32,365 bases of DNA from Desulfuromonadaceae bacterium UBA2294 (GCA_002345625.1 DDWE01000053.1:1-32365); one strand, 5' to 3'. Shown: positions 16,165-24,248, counted from the stretch's first letter. Translations and numbers: made by a program. Notes: generated from the letters alone by a model not told the origin.

Positions 16165-16195
16165 AAAAAAAAGCCATGGTTCGCGCTGCCATGGC
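16165..16195 (-). terminator. Intrinsic terminator in the aminotransferase leader (candidate attenuator)
   Basis: On the minus strand GCCATGG (16195-16189) pairs with CCATGGC (16179-16173) across a nine-base loop and is followed by eight T (16172-16165). It lies 31 bases after the stop of the leader ORF and 50 bases before the aminotransferase start codon, so it would block read-through unless relieved. Confidence 0.75.
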
Positions 16196-16226
16196 CTTTC
16201 GATCATGATGTCCGGTACCGTCGGGA

Positions 16227-16325
16227 TCAAGCGACCGGTCGGACTGCAGCACACCACTGGGCGGCCTTGCTTGCGGCCGCTGCAATGCTGGCTCGTGCTG
16301 CTGTCCCTGCCGGGGTGTTATTCAT
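16227..16325 (-). CDS. Alanine-rich leader peptide (candidate attenuation leader)
   Basis: This ORF of 32 residues starts at an ATG (16325-16323) with AAGGAG (16338-16333) seven bases upstream, one of the best ribosome binding sites in the window. Thirteen of 32 residues are alanine, including the run AAAA at 15-18 and pairs at 9-10, 21-22 and 26-27; Trp24 and Cys25 are also present. It stops at TGA 16229-16227. An intrinsic terminator follows and then the aminotransferase gene. A short ORF rich in one amino acid, then a terminator, then an amino-acid enzyme is the layout of ribosome-mediated attenuation. I know no described alanine leader of this kind, so the role is inference. Confidence 0.65.
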   Translation of the reverse strand: MNNTPAGTAARASIAAAASKAAQWCAAVRPVA

Positions 16326-16357
16326 GGCGCGTCTCCTTCGATAACTGCAGGAACGTC

Positions 16358-16386
16358 AGTTAGCACAACCGGAGGGGAAAAGTCAA
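16358..16386 (-). promoter_or_regulatory. Candidate promoter of the leader/aminotransferase unit
   Basis: On the minus strand TTGACT (16386-16381) is followed after 17 bases by CTAACT (16363-16358) within TGTGCTAACT. Transcription would begin about 10-15 bases before the leader Shine-Dalgarno. It lies just after the stop of the diguanylate cyclase gene. Confidence 0.5.
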
Positions 16387-16421
16387 TCCAATTCCCTTTG
16401 TATCGGGCGCCGTGCGGTAAT

Positions 16422-17390
16422 CTATCCCTCACAGCAGAGGCAATTTCGTCCCTGACTCTTGGCTGTATACAGTCGTCGGTCTGCTGTCTCCATCAGGGTC
16501 GAACCATCCATGCCGTCGTCGCGGTAGGTGGCGACACCGAGACTGATGGTCAGTTTGCCAAAGGGCTGCGACGCTTCTCCGGGAAACGGCAGGTCTTCGA
16601 TCAACTGGCGGATTCGTTCGCCGAGGCCACAGGCGACTTCACGTGTGCTTTCAGGGAGAATGGCGACAAACTCTTCGCCGCCGTAGCGGGCCAGAATATC
16701 GGAGGCGCGCAGGGCGTTGCCGATGACTTCGCCAATAATGCGCAAAGCCCGGTCTCCTTCGGGATGACCGTTGTTATCGTTGTACGTCTTGAAGCGGTCG
16801 ACGTCGAAAAACAGGATGGAAAAGCCGCGGCTGTGTCGCCGGCAGCGCAACACTTCGACGGTCAGGGCTTCCTGAAAATAGCGGTGGTTGTAGAGCCCGG
16901 TCAATCCGTCGCGCACCGCCAGTTCTTTCAAGGCCATATTGGCCGCGAGAAGCTGGTCGTTCTTCTCTTTGAGTGCCGCGAGCAAACGGGAGTTTTCGTC
17001 GGCCAGTCGCAGGTGGTCGATGGCGCGAAAGGCAACGTTGGAAATCATCTCCAGCTCTGCAAAAGGCTTCACCAGATAATCGTAAGCGCCACTGCGCAAA
17101 GCGCTGATGGCTGTATCGAGTGAGGCGTGGCTGGTGATGATAATGACCTGGGTGTTCGGGGCCATCTCCTTGATCTGTGAGAGCAGGTCGAGGCCGTTCA
17201 TCTTGCCCATAACAATATCGGTGAAAACCAGAGGGAATGGCTCTTCGCGGAACAGCTTCAGGGCCTCTTCACCGTTGCTGGCCACCGTCACCTTATGCCC
17301 GTCGTCGGCCAGAACCTGTGACAGGACGATGCGCAGGCTCGACTCGTCATCGACGACAAGGATGCGGCTGGTCAGGTCATGTGTCTGCAT
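16422..17390 (-). CDS. Response regulator with GGDEF diguanylate cyclase domain
   Basis: This 322-residue protein has a receiver domain (about 8-125) with acidic D14/D15, phospho-acceptor D58 and K108. A coiled linker (128-155) leads to a GGDEF domain (155-320). The active-site motif is GGEEF (237-241), the metal-binding segment is FFDVDRFK, and the inhibitory I-site RxxD is present (R228-D231, five residues before GGEEF). It should make cyclic-di-GMP when phosphorylated, with product inhibition. ATG 17390 has GGAGG four bases upstream; the frame is open beyond it, but that stretch has no homology. It is 34 bases after the degenerate paralogue and is the last gene of the sensor cluster. Confidence 0.93.
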   Translation of the reverse strand: MQTHDLTSRILVVDDESSLRIVLSQVLADDGHKVTVASNGEEALKLFREEPFPLVFTDIVMGKMNGLDLLSQIKEMAPNTQVIIITSHASLDTAISALRSGAYDYLVKPFAELEMISNVAFRAIDHLRLADENSRLLAALKEKNDQLLAANMALKELAVRDGLTGLYNHRYFQEALTVEVLRCRRHSRGFSILFFDVDRFKTYNDNNGHPEGDRALRIIGEVIGNALRASDILARYGGEEFVAILPESTREVACGLGERIRQLIEDLPFPGEASQPFGKLTISLGVATYRDDGMDGSTLMETADRRLYTAKSQGRNCLCCEG

Positions 17391-17424
17391 GCTTCCTCCG
17401 GTATCATAAGCCAATGCGGTCTTT

Positions 17425-18357
17425 TCAGTGGACGCTGGACGACCCGATATCGGTCGTTGTGCGGGTGGCCCGGTCGATGAGTTCGTTCTGATCAAGACCA
17501 TCATCCGGGAAGCAGGCGACCCCAACCTGGAGCAATCCATGGCCGACGGTGAACTGCTCGCCGAGCAGAGCGGCGGCGATGTCAGAGCACAAAGCAACAA
17601 TGCTTTGTGCAACCAGCAGGGCACCCTCGCGGCCGGTCTCTGGCAGAATCAGACTCAGGGTGTTCTCGTCGTAGCGGGCCAGAACGTCCGAGTGTCGTAA
17701 ACGGTCGCGGACCTTTTGCACCAAAAGGGGTAGATTCCCGTCGAGGGCGCGAACCTTGTACTGGGTCGTTCCTATTTCTGTTTCCGCATTGAAACGCAGG
17801 ATTACCACGGAAAAATGGCGTTGATGCCGGTAGCTGCGATCGATCTCGGCCTGGACCCGATTCATGAACTGGCCCGTCTCTTCCAGTCCGGTCGTCGGAT
17901 CGCGGTGATCGACGATCAACCGCCTGTTCTCCTCTTGCAGGCTGGAGATCCGCTGCTGCAGGGAGTCGGTCAGTTCATTCCGTTGCTGTTGTTGGCCAAT
18001 AAGTGCGGTGGCGCGCAGCAGGGTTCCTTGCAATTGGGCGAATTCATCGCCGGTTTTGATCAGGTAGTCAAAGGCCTCAAGGCGTAATGCGCGTACGGCG
18101 GCGGCCAGGGCGGGAAAGCTGGTGATGACGATCACCACGGCTTCCCGACATTCGGCTTTGATCCGCGCCAGCAGGTCGAGCCCGTTCATACCAACCAGAA
18201 CCTGATCGAGGATCACCAGCGGAAATGGCTGCTGACGAAAACGCGTCAGGGCAGCACTGCCGCTGGATTCGGTGGTCGGCTCGTACCCTTCGTCGGTGAG
18301 AAAATCACTCAACGCCGTTCGGGTATGAGTATCGTTGTCGACAATCAGGATACGCAT
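17425..18357 (-). CDS. Receiver protein with degenerate GGDEF domain
   Basis: This 310-residue protein is a paralogue of the next gene. Its receiver domain (1-120) keeps D7/D9, phospho-acceptor D51 (FPLVILDQVLVGMNGLDLL) and K101. The second half aligns with a GGDEF domain, but the signature position reads DENTL (230-234) in RHSDVLARYDENTLSLILPE, where the paralogue has GGEEF. The metal-binding DVD is also lost (ILRFNAE). It should therefore not make cyclic-di-GMP. The I-site-like R221-x-x-D224 is kept, so it may bind the nucleotide or pair with the active paralogue. GGAG lies eight bases before ATG 18357. It is 49 bases after the histidine kinase gene. Confidence 0.88.
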   Translation of the reverse strand: MRILIVDNDTHTRTALSDFLTDEGYEPTTESSGSAALTRFRQQPFPLVILDQVLVGMNGLDLLARIKAECREAVVIVITSFPALAAAVRALRLEAFDYLIKTGDEFAQLQGTLLRATALIGQQQQRNELTDSLQQRISSLQEENRRLIVDHRDPTTGLEETGQFMNRVQAEIDRSYRHQRHFSVVILRFNAETEIGTTQYKVRALDGNLPLLVQKVRDRLRHSDVLARYDENTLSLILPETGREGALLVAQSIVALCSDIAAALLGEQFTVGHGLLQVGVACFPDDGLDQNELIDRATRTTTDIGSSSVH

Positions 18358-18406
18358 TTAAAGAGCTCCGCTGATGTGCGAAGTATGGTGGAGCCTCAAG
18401 GCCTTG

Positions 18407-20203
18407 TCAACTCCCTGTGGTCATTGCCGGCAGAACGATGGTAAAGACCGAGCCGAGACCGGGATTGCTGTCGACGGAGATTTCACCGTGATGCTCGCGG
18501 ATGATGCCGTAGCTGACCGATAGACCCAGACCGGTCCCTTCGCCGGATGGTTTGGTCGAGAAAAAGGGCTCAAACACTTTATCCCGGGTCGACTCCGGCA
18601 TTCCTGGACCGTCGTCTATGACCCGGATGCGCAACCGGCCTTTTGTGTCGAGATCGGTGCGAATCGTGACCGTTCCCGGGACGCCTTTCATCGCCTGTTG
18701 CGCGTTGATCGCCAGATTAATCAACACCTGCTGCAACTGGTTGGCGTTCCCTTCAACCGTCGGCAGGTTGTCGGCAAGCTCGAGTTTGAGGTTGACCTGA
18801 TTGATTCCGAGTTGGTGTTCAACGATTGCAGCGGTGTCGGAAATAACGCTCGCAACATCGACGGCATCAAAGGCGACTTCTTCCTTGCGGGCGAAACGGA
18901 GCAGGTTCTCCATAATCATCTGGCAGCGTTTGGTCTCTTTTTCGACCAGTTCGAGGTTGTGATGGGCCGGTGAATCATGATCGAGACGGCGCAAGGCCAA
19001 CTGGGTCAGTCCGAGAATGCCGGCCAGCGGGTTTTTCACTTCATGGGCGATACCCGCACCGAGCTGTCCGAACGCCGACATCTTTTCCGCCTGGATCAGG
19101 GCGGCCTGGGTCATTTGTAACGATTTTTCGCGCCCGTCCAGTTCGGTCGCCATGGCGTTGAACGAATCGGCCAGTTCACGGATTTCGTCGCGCGTGTGGA
19201 CCTGGACACTGACGTCAAAATGGCCCTGACCCAGTTCACGGGTGGCGAGAGTTAGCTGTTCCAGAGGCCGGGTGATGACGCGTGACCAGGCGATGCTGAG
19301 CAAGGCAGAAAAAACCAGCAGGCCCAAGGATAGATAGAACAGGTTGGTCAAAAGGGCACGGGTGGTCAGGTAGGCGGCCCGTTTCGGTACCTGAGCGATG
19401 GCCAGCAATCCGGCGACGCCAACCGGTGCAATCCCGGCGATGACCTCTCCCTGGGGAAGCCGGTACTCACGAACAATGCCGATACTGCCCAGTTGCTCGA
19501 TTTGCGCGAACGGGACCGGAATCGTCTCTTCGATATGTTTGATGAGCGCACCTTGCTCAGGGTGGATCAGATAGCGGCCCCAGGCATCGGTGAGAAAGGT
19601 GACAAAGATCTCTGACTGGCTGCACAACGCCAGCAACCGTTCCATGCGAATCAGGGCCGTAACAACGGTGGTCCTGCCGTCGTCGTCGACATGGGCGACC
19701 GCCATGCGCAGGACCGGCAGCTGGGCATCCAGGGTGGCATTGATCAGCTCGGTTTTGCCGCTGCGGATCATTTCGATGGGCAGCGGGTGTTCCTCGACAA
19801 AGCGATCGAGGTCCCGCCGCTGCAGTCCGGCCTGCTCGAGCACGGCGGCATCAAAGACCGTGATCGACTCCCCTTCGGGCGGGTAGAGAGAGATGGCGAC
19901 GAAGTCCCTGAAGGTTTCGAAGGTATCGCGCAGGATCTGCTTACGGCTGGCAGCCGGGATCGAACGGTCGAGCATCAGACGGGTAAAGACATGCAGGCTT
20001 TCGCCGTAGCTGTCAAACAGGGCCCGGCTCTTTTCTGCCTGGCTGACGGCGGTCATTACGGAGAGGTCCTGGATATAGATCGTCTTGTCGTTGTGGAACA
20101 TATTGGCCATGAAAAAGGTGATCAGGCTGACAGCGATGGTCACAACCCCCAGCAGCGTCAGCAGGATTTTGAACCGGATCGGAAAACGGAGTTGGCTCAG
20201 CAC
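18407..20203 (-). CDS. Membrane-bound sensor histidine kinase
   Basis: This 598-residue protein has a first membrane span (about 12-33), a periplasmic sensor part (34-280, Cache-like layout) and a second span (283-306). A HAMP domain (307-360, TRPLEQLTLATRELGQGHFD) follows, then HisKA with H387 (LGAGIAHEVKNPLAG), an N-box (NLAINAQQAM, 496-505), DDGPGMP (530-536) and GEGTGLGLS (554-562). GTG 20203 is chosen because AAGGA lies seven bases upstream and the family-like sequence begins there; the frame runs on to 20413 without homology. It precedes two receiver proteins in the same orientation, its likely partners. The stimulus is unknown, and the FecR-like gene upstream may supply it. Confidence 0.92.
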   Translation of the reverse strand: MLSQLRFPIRFKILLTLLGVVTIAVSLITFFMANMFHNDKTIYIQDLSVMTAVSQAEKSRALFDSYGESLHVFTRLMLDRSIPAASRKQILRDTFETFRDFVAISLYPPEGESITVFDAAVLEQAGLQRRDLDRFVEEHPLPIEMIRSGKTELINATLDAQLPVLRMAVAHVDDDGRTTVVTALIRMERLLALCSQSEIFVTFLTDAWGRYLIHPEQGALIKHIEETIPVPFAQIEQLGSIGIVREYRLPQGEVIAGIAPVGVAGLLAIAQVPKRAAYLTTRALLTNLFYLSLGLLVFSALLSIAWSRVITRPLEQLTLATRELGQGHFDVSVQVHTRDEIRELADSFNAMATELDGREKSLQMTQAALIQAEKMSAFGQLGAGIAHEVKNPLAGILGLTQLALRRLDHDSPAHHNLELVEKETKRCQMIMENLLRFARKEEVAFDAVDVASVISDTAAIVEHQLGINQVNLKLELADNLPTVEGNANQLQQVLINLAINAQQAMKGVPGTVTIRTDLDTKGRLRIRVIDDGPGMPESTRDKVFEPFFSTKPSGEGTGLGLSVSYGIIREHHGEISVDSNPGLGSVFTIVLPAMTTGS

Positions 20204-20351
20204 GGGAAAGTCCTTTGATCGATGTGATGGATCATCGCCTTGTCTCCAGCGGTGCCCGGAAAAAGAGTTCCATTTTGCCAGGGCGGTTAAATCGAAACGA
20301 CAGTGTGTTGCGACGCGACATGACTGTGCAGATTTAAAGCTGTTCGCCTCA

Positions 20352-21089
20352 TCAGTTTGCAGCCGGGTTGGTGTTCGTTCGACCCAACTCGGTTGCAGGG
20401 CTGCGGCGCTCAATCTGTCCGTTGGCTCTGGAGTCGGGGGACAGGGTTGTCAGTTGTGCGTACCCGTCGATCTGAATATGTGATTTTTCGGCTGGCTCGT
20501 GTTTGTGCTGCCGTAATCGGTCGACCGAATCATGCGGGACACGGCGCCCTCCCTCCTTCGGGTCGGCGCTCCGGTCGCGTAGTTCCCCGTCAATGACGAC
20601 GTTGAAGTGCCGTTTTTCGAGAAAATTGAGATTCTGCTCGACACGACGGATAACGAGCAGGGAGTTGGGTCCGAGGGCGATTTCATTGCGCGGGTCAAAT
20701 CGGATATGGGCGCTGGAATCATCGAGAGTTTGGATGGCGTCGAGGCTGTACAGGGGCATGCCGACTTCTGCCGGCTCCCAGGTGAGGTCGTCAGCATGTT
20801 TGCTTTTGACCAGATTGTGCAGCTCGATCAGGGTTGCTACCCTGTCATCGACTGTGAGGGGCGGGTCATTACCGTTCAGGGTGGATAACCCGGCGCCAGA
20901 CGGGCGTAAGGAGGAGCCCTGGGTCCCGGCGGAGTTGGTGGCATAGGTTGAAAAGAGCTGCATCCCGCCGTAGGGAAACAGGACGTTTAAGACCAGCATG
21001 ATAATGAAGAAAAAGAGCAGCACAATCGCGACGGCAATTGTGCCTTCGAGAGCCTGCTGCACCACGGTTCTTTTTTCGTTGTAGAGCAT
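20352..21089 (-). CDS. FecR-like membrane protein, probably shortened
   Basis: This 245-residue protein has one membrane span near the N-terminus (17-38, IAVAIVLLFFFIIMLVLNVL) and a FecR-like core. GMPLYSLDAIQTLDDSSAHI and FDPRNEIALGPNSLLVI match the first beta-strands of a FecR domain. After FNVVIDGELRDR the sequence becomes hydrophilic and unlike a FecR domain, whose second half normally continues with the V-x-S-P-x-A-x-V-R-G-T stretch. The gene may be truncated or frameshifted, or the tail may be genuine; other frames show no continuation. ATG 21089 is preceded by an in-frame GTG at 21092, and neither has a good Shine-Dalgarno. The histidine kinase gene follows after 148 bases. Confidence 0.65.
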   Translation of the reverse strand: MLYNEKRTVVQQALEGTIAVAIVLLFFFIIMLVLNVLFPYGGMQLFSTYATNSAGTQGSSLRPSGAGLSTLNGNDPPLTVDDRVATLIELHNLVKSKHADDLTWEPAEVGMPLYSLDAIQTLDDSSAHIRFDPRNEIALGPNSLLVIRRVEQNLNFLEKRHFNVVIDGELRDRSADPKEGGRRVPHDSVDRLRQHKHEPAEKSHIQIDGYAQLTTLSPDSRANGQIERRSPATELGRTNTNPAAN

Positions 21090-21297
21090 CACTGGGCAGT
21101 CTCGATCGTCGCGTCAACAATTGATTCAAGGTGGCATGGGTTGCTCTGGTCCTGCACGTCTTTAAGTGCGCACTATAGCAGTAAAAATATTACCTGTCCC
21201 TGCTGTTGTGCGGCTTGGTACTGCTGGCGTCCCTTGCCGCTAACTATAATCTGTGGCAGACTGGCGCCGATTGATACGCCGGAGACGGAGAGGCTTG

Positions 21298-22665
21298 ATG
21301 AAGCAGAAGAGTTTTTACACCTGTCAGCACTGCGGTTACCAGAGCCCTAAGTGGCTCGGGAAATGCCCCGATTGCAATCAGTGGGACTCCCTGGTTGAGG
21401 AGCAGGCACCTTTGGTGCGCAAAGGGGGGAGGCCGTTGCCGGCCCCGGCTACGGTGCAGCCGTTGCAGGCCGTGGCCTTAACCGCTGACCATCGTCTCGG
21501 TTGCGGGATTGCTGAACTCGATCGGGTCCTTGGCGGTGGCGTCGTCCCCGGCTCGTTGAGCCTGATCGGCGGCGATCCCGGCATCGGCAAGAGTACGCTG
21601 CTTTTGCAGGCGGCCGATCGTCTTGCCGTCCACGGCCCGGTTCTTTATGTCACCGCTGAAGAATCGCCCCGGCAGGTCCGTCTGCGGGGTGACCGGCTCG
21701 GTGTCAAGGCCGGATCGCTGCTCCTGCTGGCCGAGACCGCTCTGGAAGCTATTTTCGATCGGGTCCGTGAAGTTAATCCGGCTTTTCTGGTGATCGACTC
21801 GATCCAGACCATCTTCACCGCCAGCCTCGAATCGGCACCGGGCAGCGTCAGTCAGGTGCGCGAATGTGCCGGTCGCCTGATGCACCTGGCCAAAAAAGAG
21901 GGGGTTTCGACTTTTCTCGTTGGTCACGTGACGAAGGACGGCGCCATCGCCGGGCCGCGCGTGCTGGAGCATATGGTCGACACCGTGCTGTACTTTGAAG
22001 GGGACGCGGGCCACCCCTACCGGATCCTGCGGGCGGTGAAAAACCGCTTCGGCTCGACCAATGAGATCGGTGTCTTTGCCATGGGCGAGACCGGCTTGAC
22101 CGAAGTGCCCAATCCGTCGGAACTGTTCCTTGCCGAGCGGCCGCTCGATGCCGCCGGCAGTGTTGTTGTTCCGTCTCTGGAGGGGAGTCGACCGATCCTG
22201 GTCGAATTGCAGGCGCTGGTCTCCGGCGCTTCGTTCGGCACCCCGCGCCGGACGGCGATGGGGGTCGATCACAATCGGGTCGCCCTGTTGGTGGCGGTGC
22301 TGGAAAAGAAGGTCGGGCTCTCCCTGTTGGCACAGGATATCTTTCTCAATGTCGCCGGCGGCGTGCGTCTGGACGAGCCGGCCATCGATCTCGGTATCGT
22401 CGCCGCCCTGGCGTCCAGTCACCTCAATCGTCCGGTTCCGGCGCGGACTCTGCTGTTTGGCGAGGTCGGGCTGACCGGTGAGGTGCGGGCCGTGGCCCAG
22501 CCCGATTTGCGGATTAATGAGGCAGCGCGACTCGGTTTCGACCGCTGTTTTTTGCCACAGGGGAACCTTAAGGGGTTGAAACACCCCCCCGGTATAGACC
22601 TGTGTGGGGTGCGTAATGTGGGCGAGATGCTGGCGGCGGTTTTTGCCGATGACGGCGTTATTTAA
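21298..22665 (+). CDS. radA: DNA repair protein RadA
   Basis: This 455-residue branch-migration ATPase acts in recombinational repair. It has the N-terminal zinc finger with C9, C12, C23 and C26 (CQHC, CPDC), the RecA-like P-loop GDPGIGKST (92-100), the RadA-specific KNRFG (248-252) and the C-terminal Lon-like domain (ALVSGASFGTPRRTAMGVD and onward). Length and motifs are complete. ATG 21298 follows GGAGAGG with short spacing; the frame opens upstream, but the zinc finger fixes the N-terminus. moaC follows after 17 bases, probably in the same transcript. Confidence 0.97.
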   Translation: MKQKSFYTCQHCGYQSPKWLGKCPDCNQWDSLVEEQAPLVRKGGRPLPAPATVQPLQAVALTADHRLGCGIAELDRVLGGGVVPGSLSLIGGDPGIGKSTLLLQAADRLAVHGPVLYVTAEESPRQVRLRGDRLGVKAGSLLLLAETALEAIFDRVREVNPAFLVIDSIQTIFTASLESAPGSVSQVRECAGRLMHLAKKEGVSTFLVGHVTKDGAIAGPRVLEHMVDTVLYFEGDAGHPYRILRAVKNRFGSTNEIGVFAMGETGLTEVPNPSELFLAERPLDAAGSVVVPSLEGSRPILVELQALVSGASFGTPRRTAMGVDHNRVALLVAVLEKKVGLSLLAQDIFLNVAGGVRLDEPAIDLGIVAALASSHLNRPVPARTLLFGEVGLTGEVRAVAQPDLRINEAARLGFDRCFLPQGNLKGLKHPPGIDLCGVRNVGEMLAAVFADDGVI

Positions 22666-22682
22666 AAGGAGTGTATCCGGAC

Positions 22683-23165
22683 ATGGACGATAAGTTGACC
22701 CATTTTGACAACGAAGGCCGGGCGATCATGGTCAATGTCGGTGGTAAACCGGCGACGCAGCGGGTAGCGGTTGCCGCCGGCAGTGTGCGCATGGCGCCGG
22801 AGACTTTGCGCCGCATTCTCGATCGCGACATCGAAAAGGGGGATGTGCTGTCTGTCGCCCGCCTGGCCGGGATCATGGCGGCGAAGCAGACGCCGCATCT
22901 GATCCCCCTGTGTCACCCTCTGGCCATCGACGCGGTGAGCCTCGAATTTAGCAGCGACGCGGCGGTAGGTCGTCTCGACCTGCAGGCGACGGTGCGGGTA
23001 ACCGGGGCCACCGGCGTCGAGATGGAGGCCTTGACCGCGGTCTCCGTTGCCGCCCTGACCGTCTATGATATGTGCAAGGCGATCGATCGTTCCATGGTCC
23101 TCGGCGATATCCGCCTGCTGGAAAAGCGTGGTGGCAAGAGCGGGATCTGGCTTCGCGCCGACTGA
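22683..23165 (+). CDS. moaC: Cyclic pyranopterin monophosphate synthase MoaC
   Basis: This 160-residue enzyme acts with MoaA in the first step of molybdenum cofactor synthesis, making cyclic pyranopterin monophosphate. The family signatures AAKQTPHLIPLCHPL (66-80) and TGVEMEALTAVSVAALTVYD (110-129) are present, and the catalytic D129 and K132 lie in YDMCKA. It is complete and of normal length. AAGGAG at 22666-22671 serves ATG 22683, with a slightly long 11-base spacing; an in-frame GTG at 22671 is too close. Other moa/moe genes are not in the window. It lies between radA and a small membrane protein gene, in one direction. Confidence 0.97.
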   Translation: MDDKLTHFDNEGRAIMVNVGGKPATQRVAVAAGSVRMAPETLRRILDRDIEKGDVLSVARLAGIMAAKQTPHLIPLCHPLAIDAVSLEFSSDAAVGRLDLQATVRVTGATGVEMEALTAVSVAALTVYDMCKAIDRSMVLGDIRLLEKRGGKSGIWLRAD

Positions 23166-23189
23166 TCTCAAACGGAAAGGTTCACTTTT

Positions 23190-23696
23190 ATGCAGAATTT
23201 CCTGATCCGGCGCAGCTTTTTACTCCCCTTGGGGTTGCTGCTGATCCTCTCCCTGTCGCTGTTTGTCGTTGTCCTTGCTCAGGGTCAGCCCAAGGCCAAG
23301 GCGATTATCCTCGGGGTCTTGATCTTGCCGGTGGCCACCCTGTTCGCCGAAAGCCTGTTTCGCCGCGTGGTCCTCAATGATGTTTCAATCACCGTCCACA
23401 AGCCGTTGCGTGAAAAAAGCCTGCTGTTCGCTGACCTGACCGCCATCGACACGGTGCAGGTACGCAAGCGGGTTTTCCTCACCTTAAGTACCGAGGAGGA
23501 CTTCATCATCCTGTCCAACGCCTACGCCAACTTCCCGCAACTGGTGGCGGAACTGCTCACCCGGGTGGCTCCGGCAGTGGTCAGCGAGGAGACCAGAGTG
23601 CTGGCGGCCGATGTCCCGGTCAAGAGCGCCGATATCGTCTCCTGTTGGGTTGCGACGTTGCTGATGGCCCTGATTCTGTGTCTGCAGTTTGCCTGA
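23190..23696 (+). CDS. Small membrane protein with PH-like core
   Basis: This 168-residue protein has two hydrophobic spans at the N-terminus (9-30 and 37-55), a soluble part (60-130) and a C-terminal span (149-167). The soluble part, with VVLNDVSITVHKPLREKSLL then FADLTAIDTVQV, reads like a bacterial PH-like domain, as in many small membrane proteins of unknown function. I know no specific role. GGAAAGG at 23174-23180 lies nine bases before ATG 23190, and it starts 24 bases after moaC. Confidence 0.7.
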   Translation: MQNFLIRRSFLLPLGLLLILSLSLFVVVLAQGQPKAKAIILGVLILPVATLFAESLFRRVVLNDVSITVHKPLREKSLLFADLTAIDTVQVRKRVFLTLSTEEDFIILSNAYANFPQLVAELLTRVAPAVVSEETRVLAADVPVKSADIVSCWVATLLMALILCLQFA

Positions 23697-23713
23697 GTAA
23701 AGGGTCATTTCTG

Positions 23714-23742
23714 TTGACAAGATCGGGTGTTTCGAGTACTTT
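23714..23742 (+). promoter_or_regulatory. Candidate sigma-70 promoter of dksA
   Basis: A perfect TTGACA (23714-23719) is followed after 17 bases by TACTTT (23737-23742), 27 bases before the dksA start. It gives dksA a transcript independent of the upstream genes. Confidence 0.55.
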
Positions 23743-23769
23743 TGTTGAATTCTAAAACGGGGGTTGATG

Positions 23770-24126
23770 ATGGACAAGGCGACCGTAGAACAGTTTCGCG
23801 AACTTCTGCAGCAGCAGCTGGATGAGTTGTTGCGCGAAGCGGGTAAAACTGCGACCGAAATGGCGGACGAGAAGACCAACTTCCCTGACCCGACCGATCG
23901 CGCTTCGCTGGAGTCGGACCGCAACTTCGAACTGCGGATTCGCGATCGTGAGCGCAAGCTGATCTCCAAAATTCGCGAGGCGATCGAGCGGATTGAGGAA
24001 GGGAACTTTGGTGTTTGTGAGTCGTGCGAGGAAGAGATCGGCGAGGCCCGTCTGCGTGCCCGGCCGGTGACCACCATGTGCATCGACTGCAAGACCGAGC
24101 AGGAGCGCCAGGAGAAGATCGGCTAA
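23770..24126 (+). CDS. dksA: RNA polymerase-binding protein DksA
   Basis: This 118-residue protein binds the RNA polymerase secondary channel and works with (p)ppGpp to control stable-RNA and amino-acid genes. It has the coiled-coil N-terminal half with the tip motif D40-x-x-D43-x-A45 (DPTDRA) and the four-cysteine zinc finger C83, C86, C104 and C107 (CESC, CIDC). Length is at the short end of the DksA group, and the DxxDxA motif separates it from short TraR-like proteins. TTG, ATG and ATG stand in a row at 23764, 23767 and 23770; the G-rich site ends at 23763, so ATG 23770 has the best spacing. A strong terminator follows. Confidence 0.93.
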   Translation: MDKATVEQFRELLQQQLDELLREAGKTATEMADEKTNFPDPTDRASLESDRNFELRIRDRERKLISKIREAIERIEEGNFGVCESCEEEIGEARLRARPVTTMCIDCKTEQERQEKIG

Positions 24127-24156
24127 AGACTGAGTTCTTTTGAAAAAACTTGTTTG

Positions 24157-24184
24157 AGCCGCCGGTGTCACCGGCGGCTTTTTT
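24157..24184 (+). terminator. Intrinsic terminator after dksA
   Basis: A perfect 10-bp stem, AGCCGCCGGT (24157-24166) with ACCGGCGGCT (24170-24179), has a three-base loop, then six T to 24184. Confidence 0.93.
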
Positions 24185-24219
24185 CATGTCTGGTTAAGGG
24201 CCAGGCCTGGGATAAGACA

Positions 24220-24248
24220 TTGACAAAGCCGGTTGCTTTTTGTAACGT
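24220..24248 (+). promoter_or_regulatory. Candidate promoter of tRNA-Ala
   Basis: TTGACA (24220-24225), 17 bases, TAACGT (24243-24248), ending 16 bases before the tRNA. The hexamers and spacing are identical to the oligopeptidase promoter at 10376-10404. Confidence 0.55.

Noticed and set aside
17391..17624. N-terminal extension of the diguanylate cyclase to 17624
   Set aside because: It overlaps the paralogous gene and lacks homology; ATG 17390 has a clear GGAGG.
20204..20413. N-terminal extension of the histidine kinase to 20413
   Set aside because: The extension resembles nothing, and GTG 20203 has a good ribosome binding site directly before the membrane segment.
21185..21274. Hydrophobic 29-codon open frame just before radA
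   Set aside because: It reads like a small membrane peptide (YYLSLLLCGLVLL), but a stop codon lies immediately upstream and no ATG, GTG or suitable TTG with a ribosome binding site starts it. It could be a decayed gene, but the evidence is too thin.
21478..22584. 368-codon minus-strand open frame opposite radA
   Set aside because: Antisense shadow of a clearly conserved gene.
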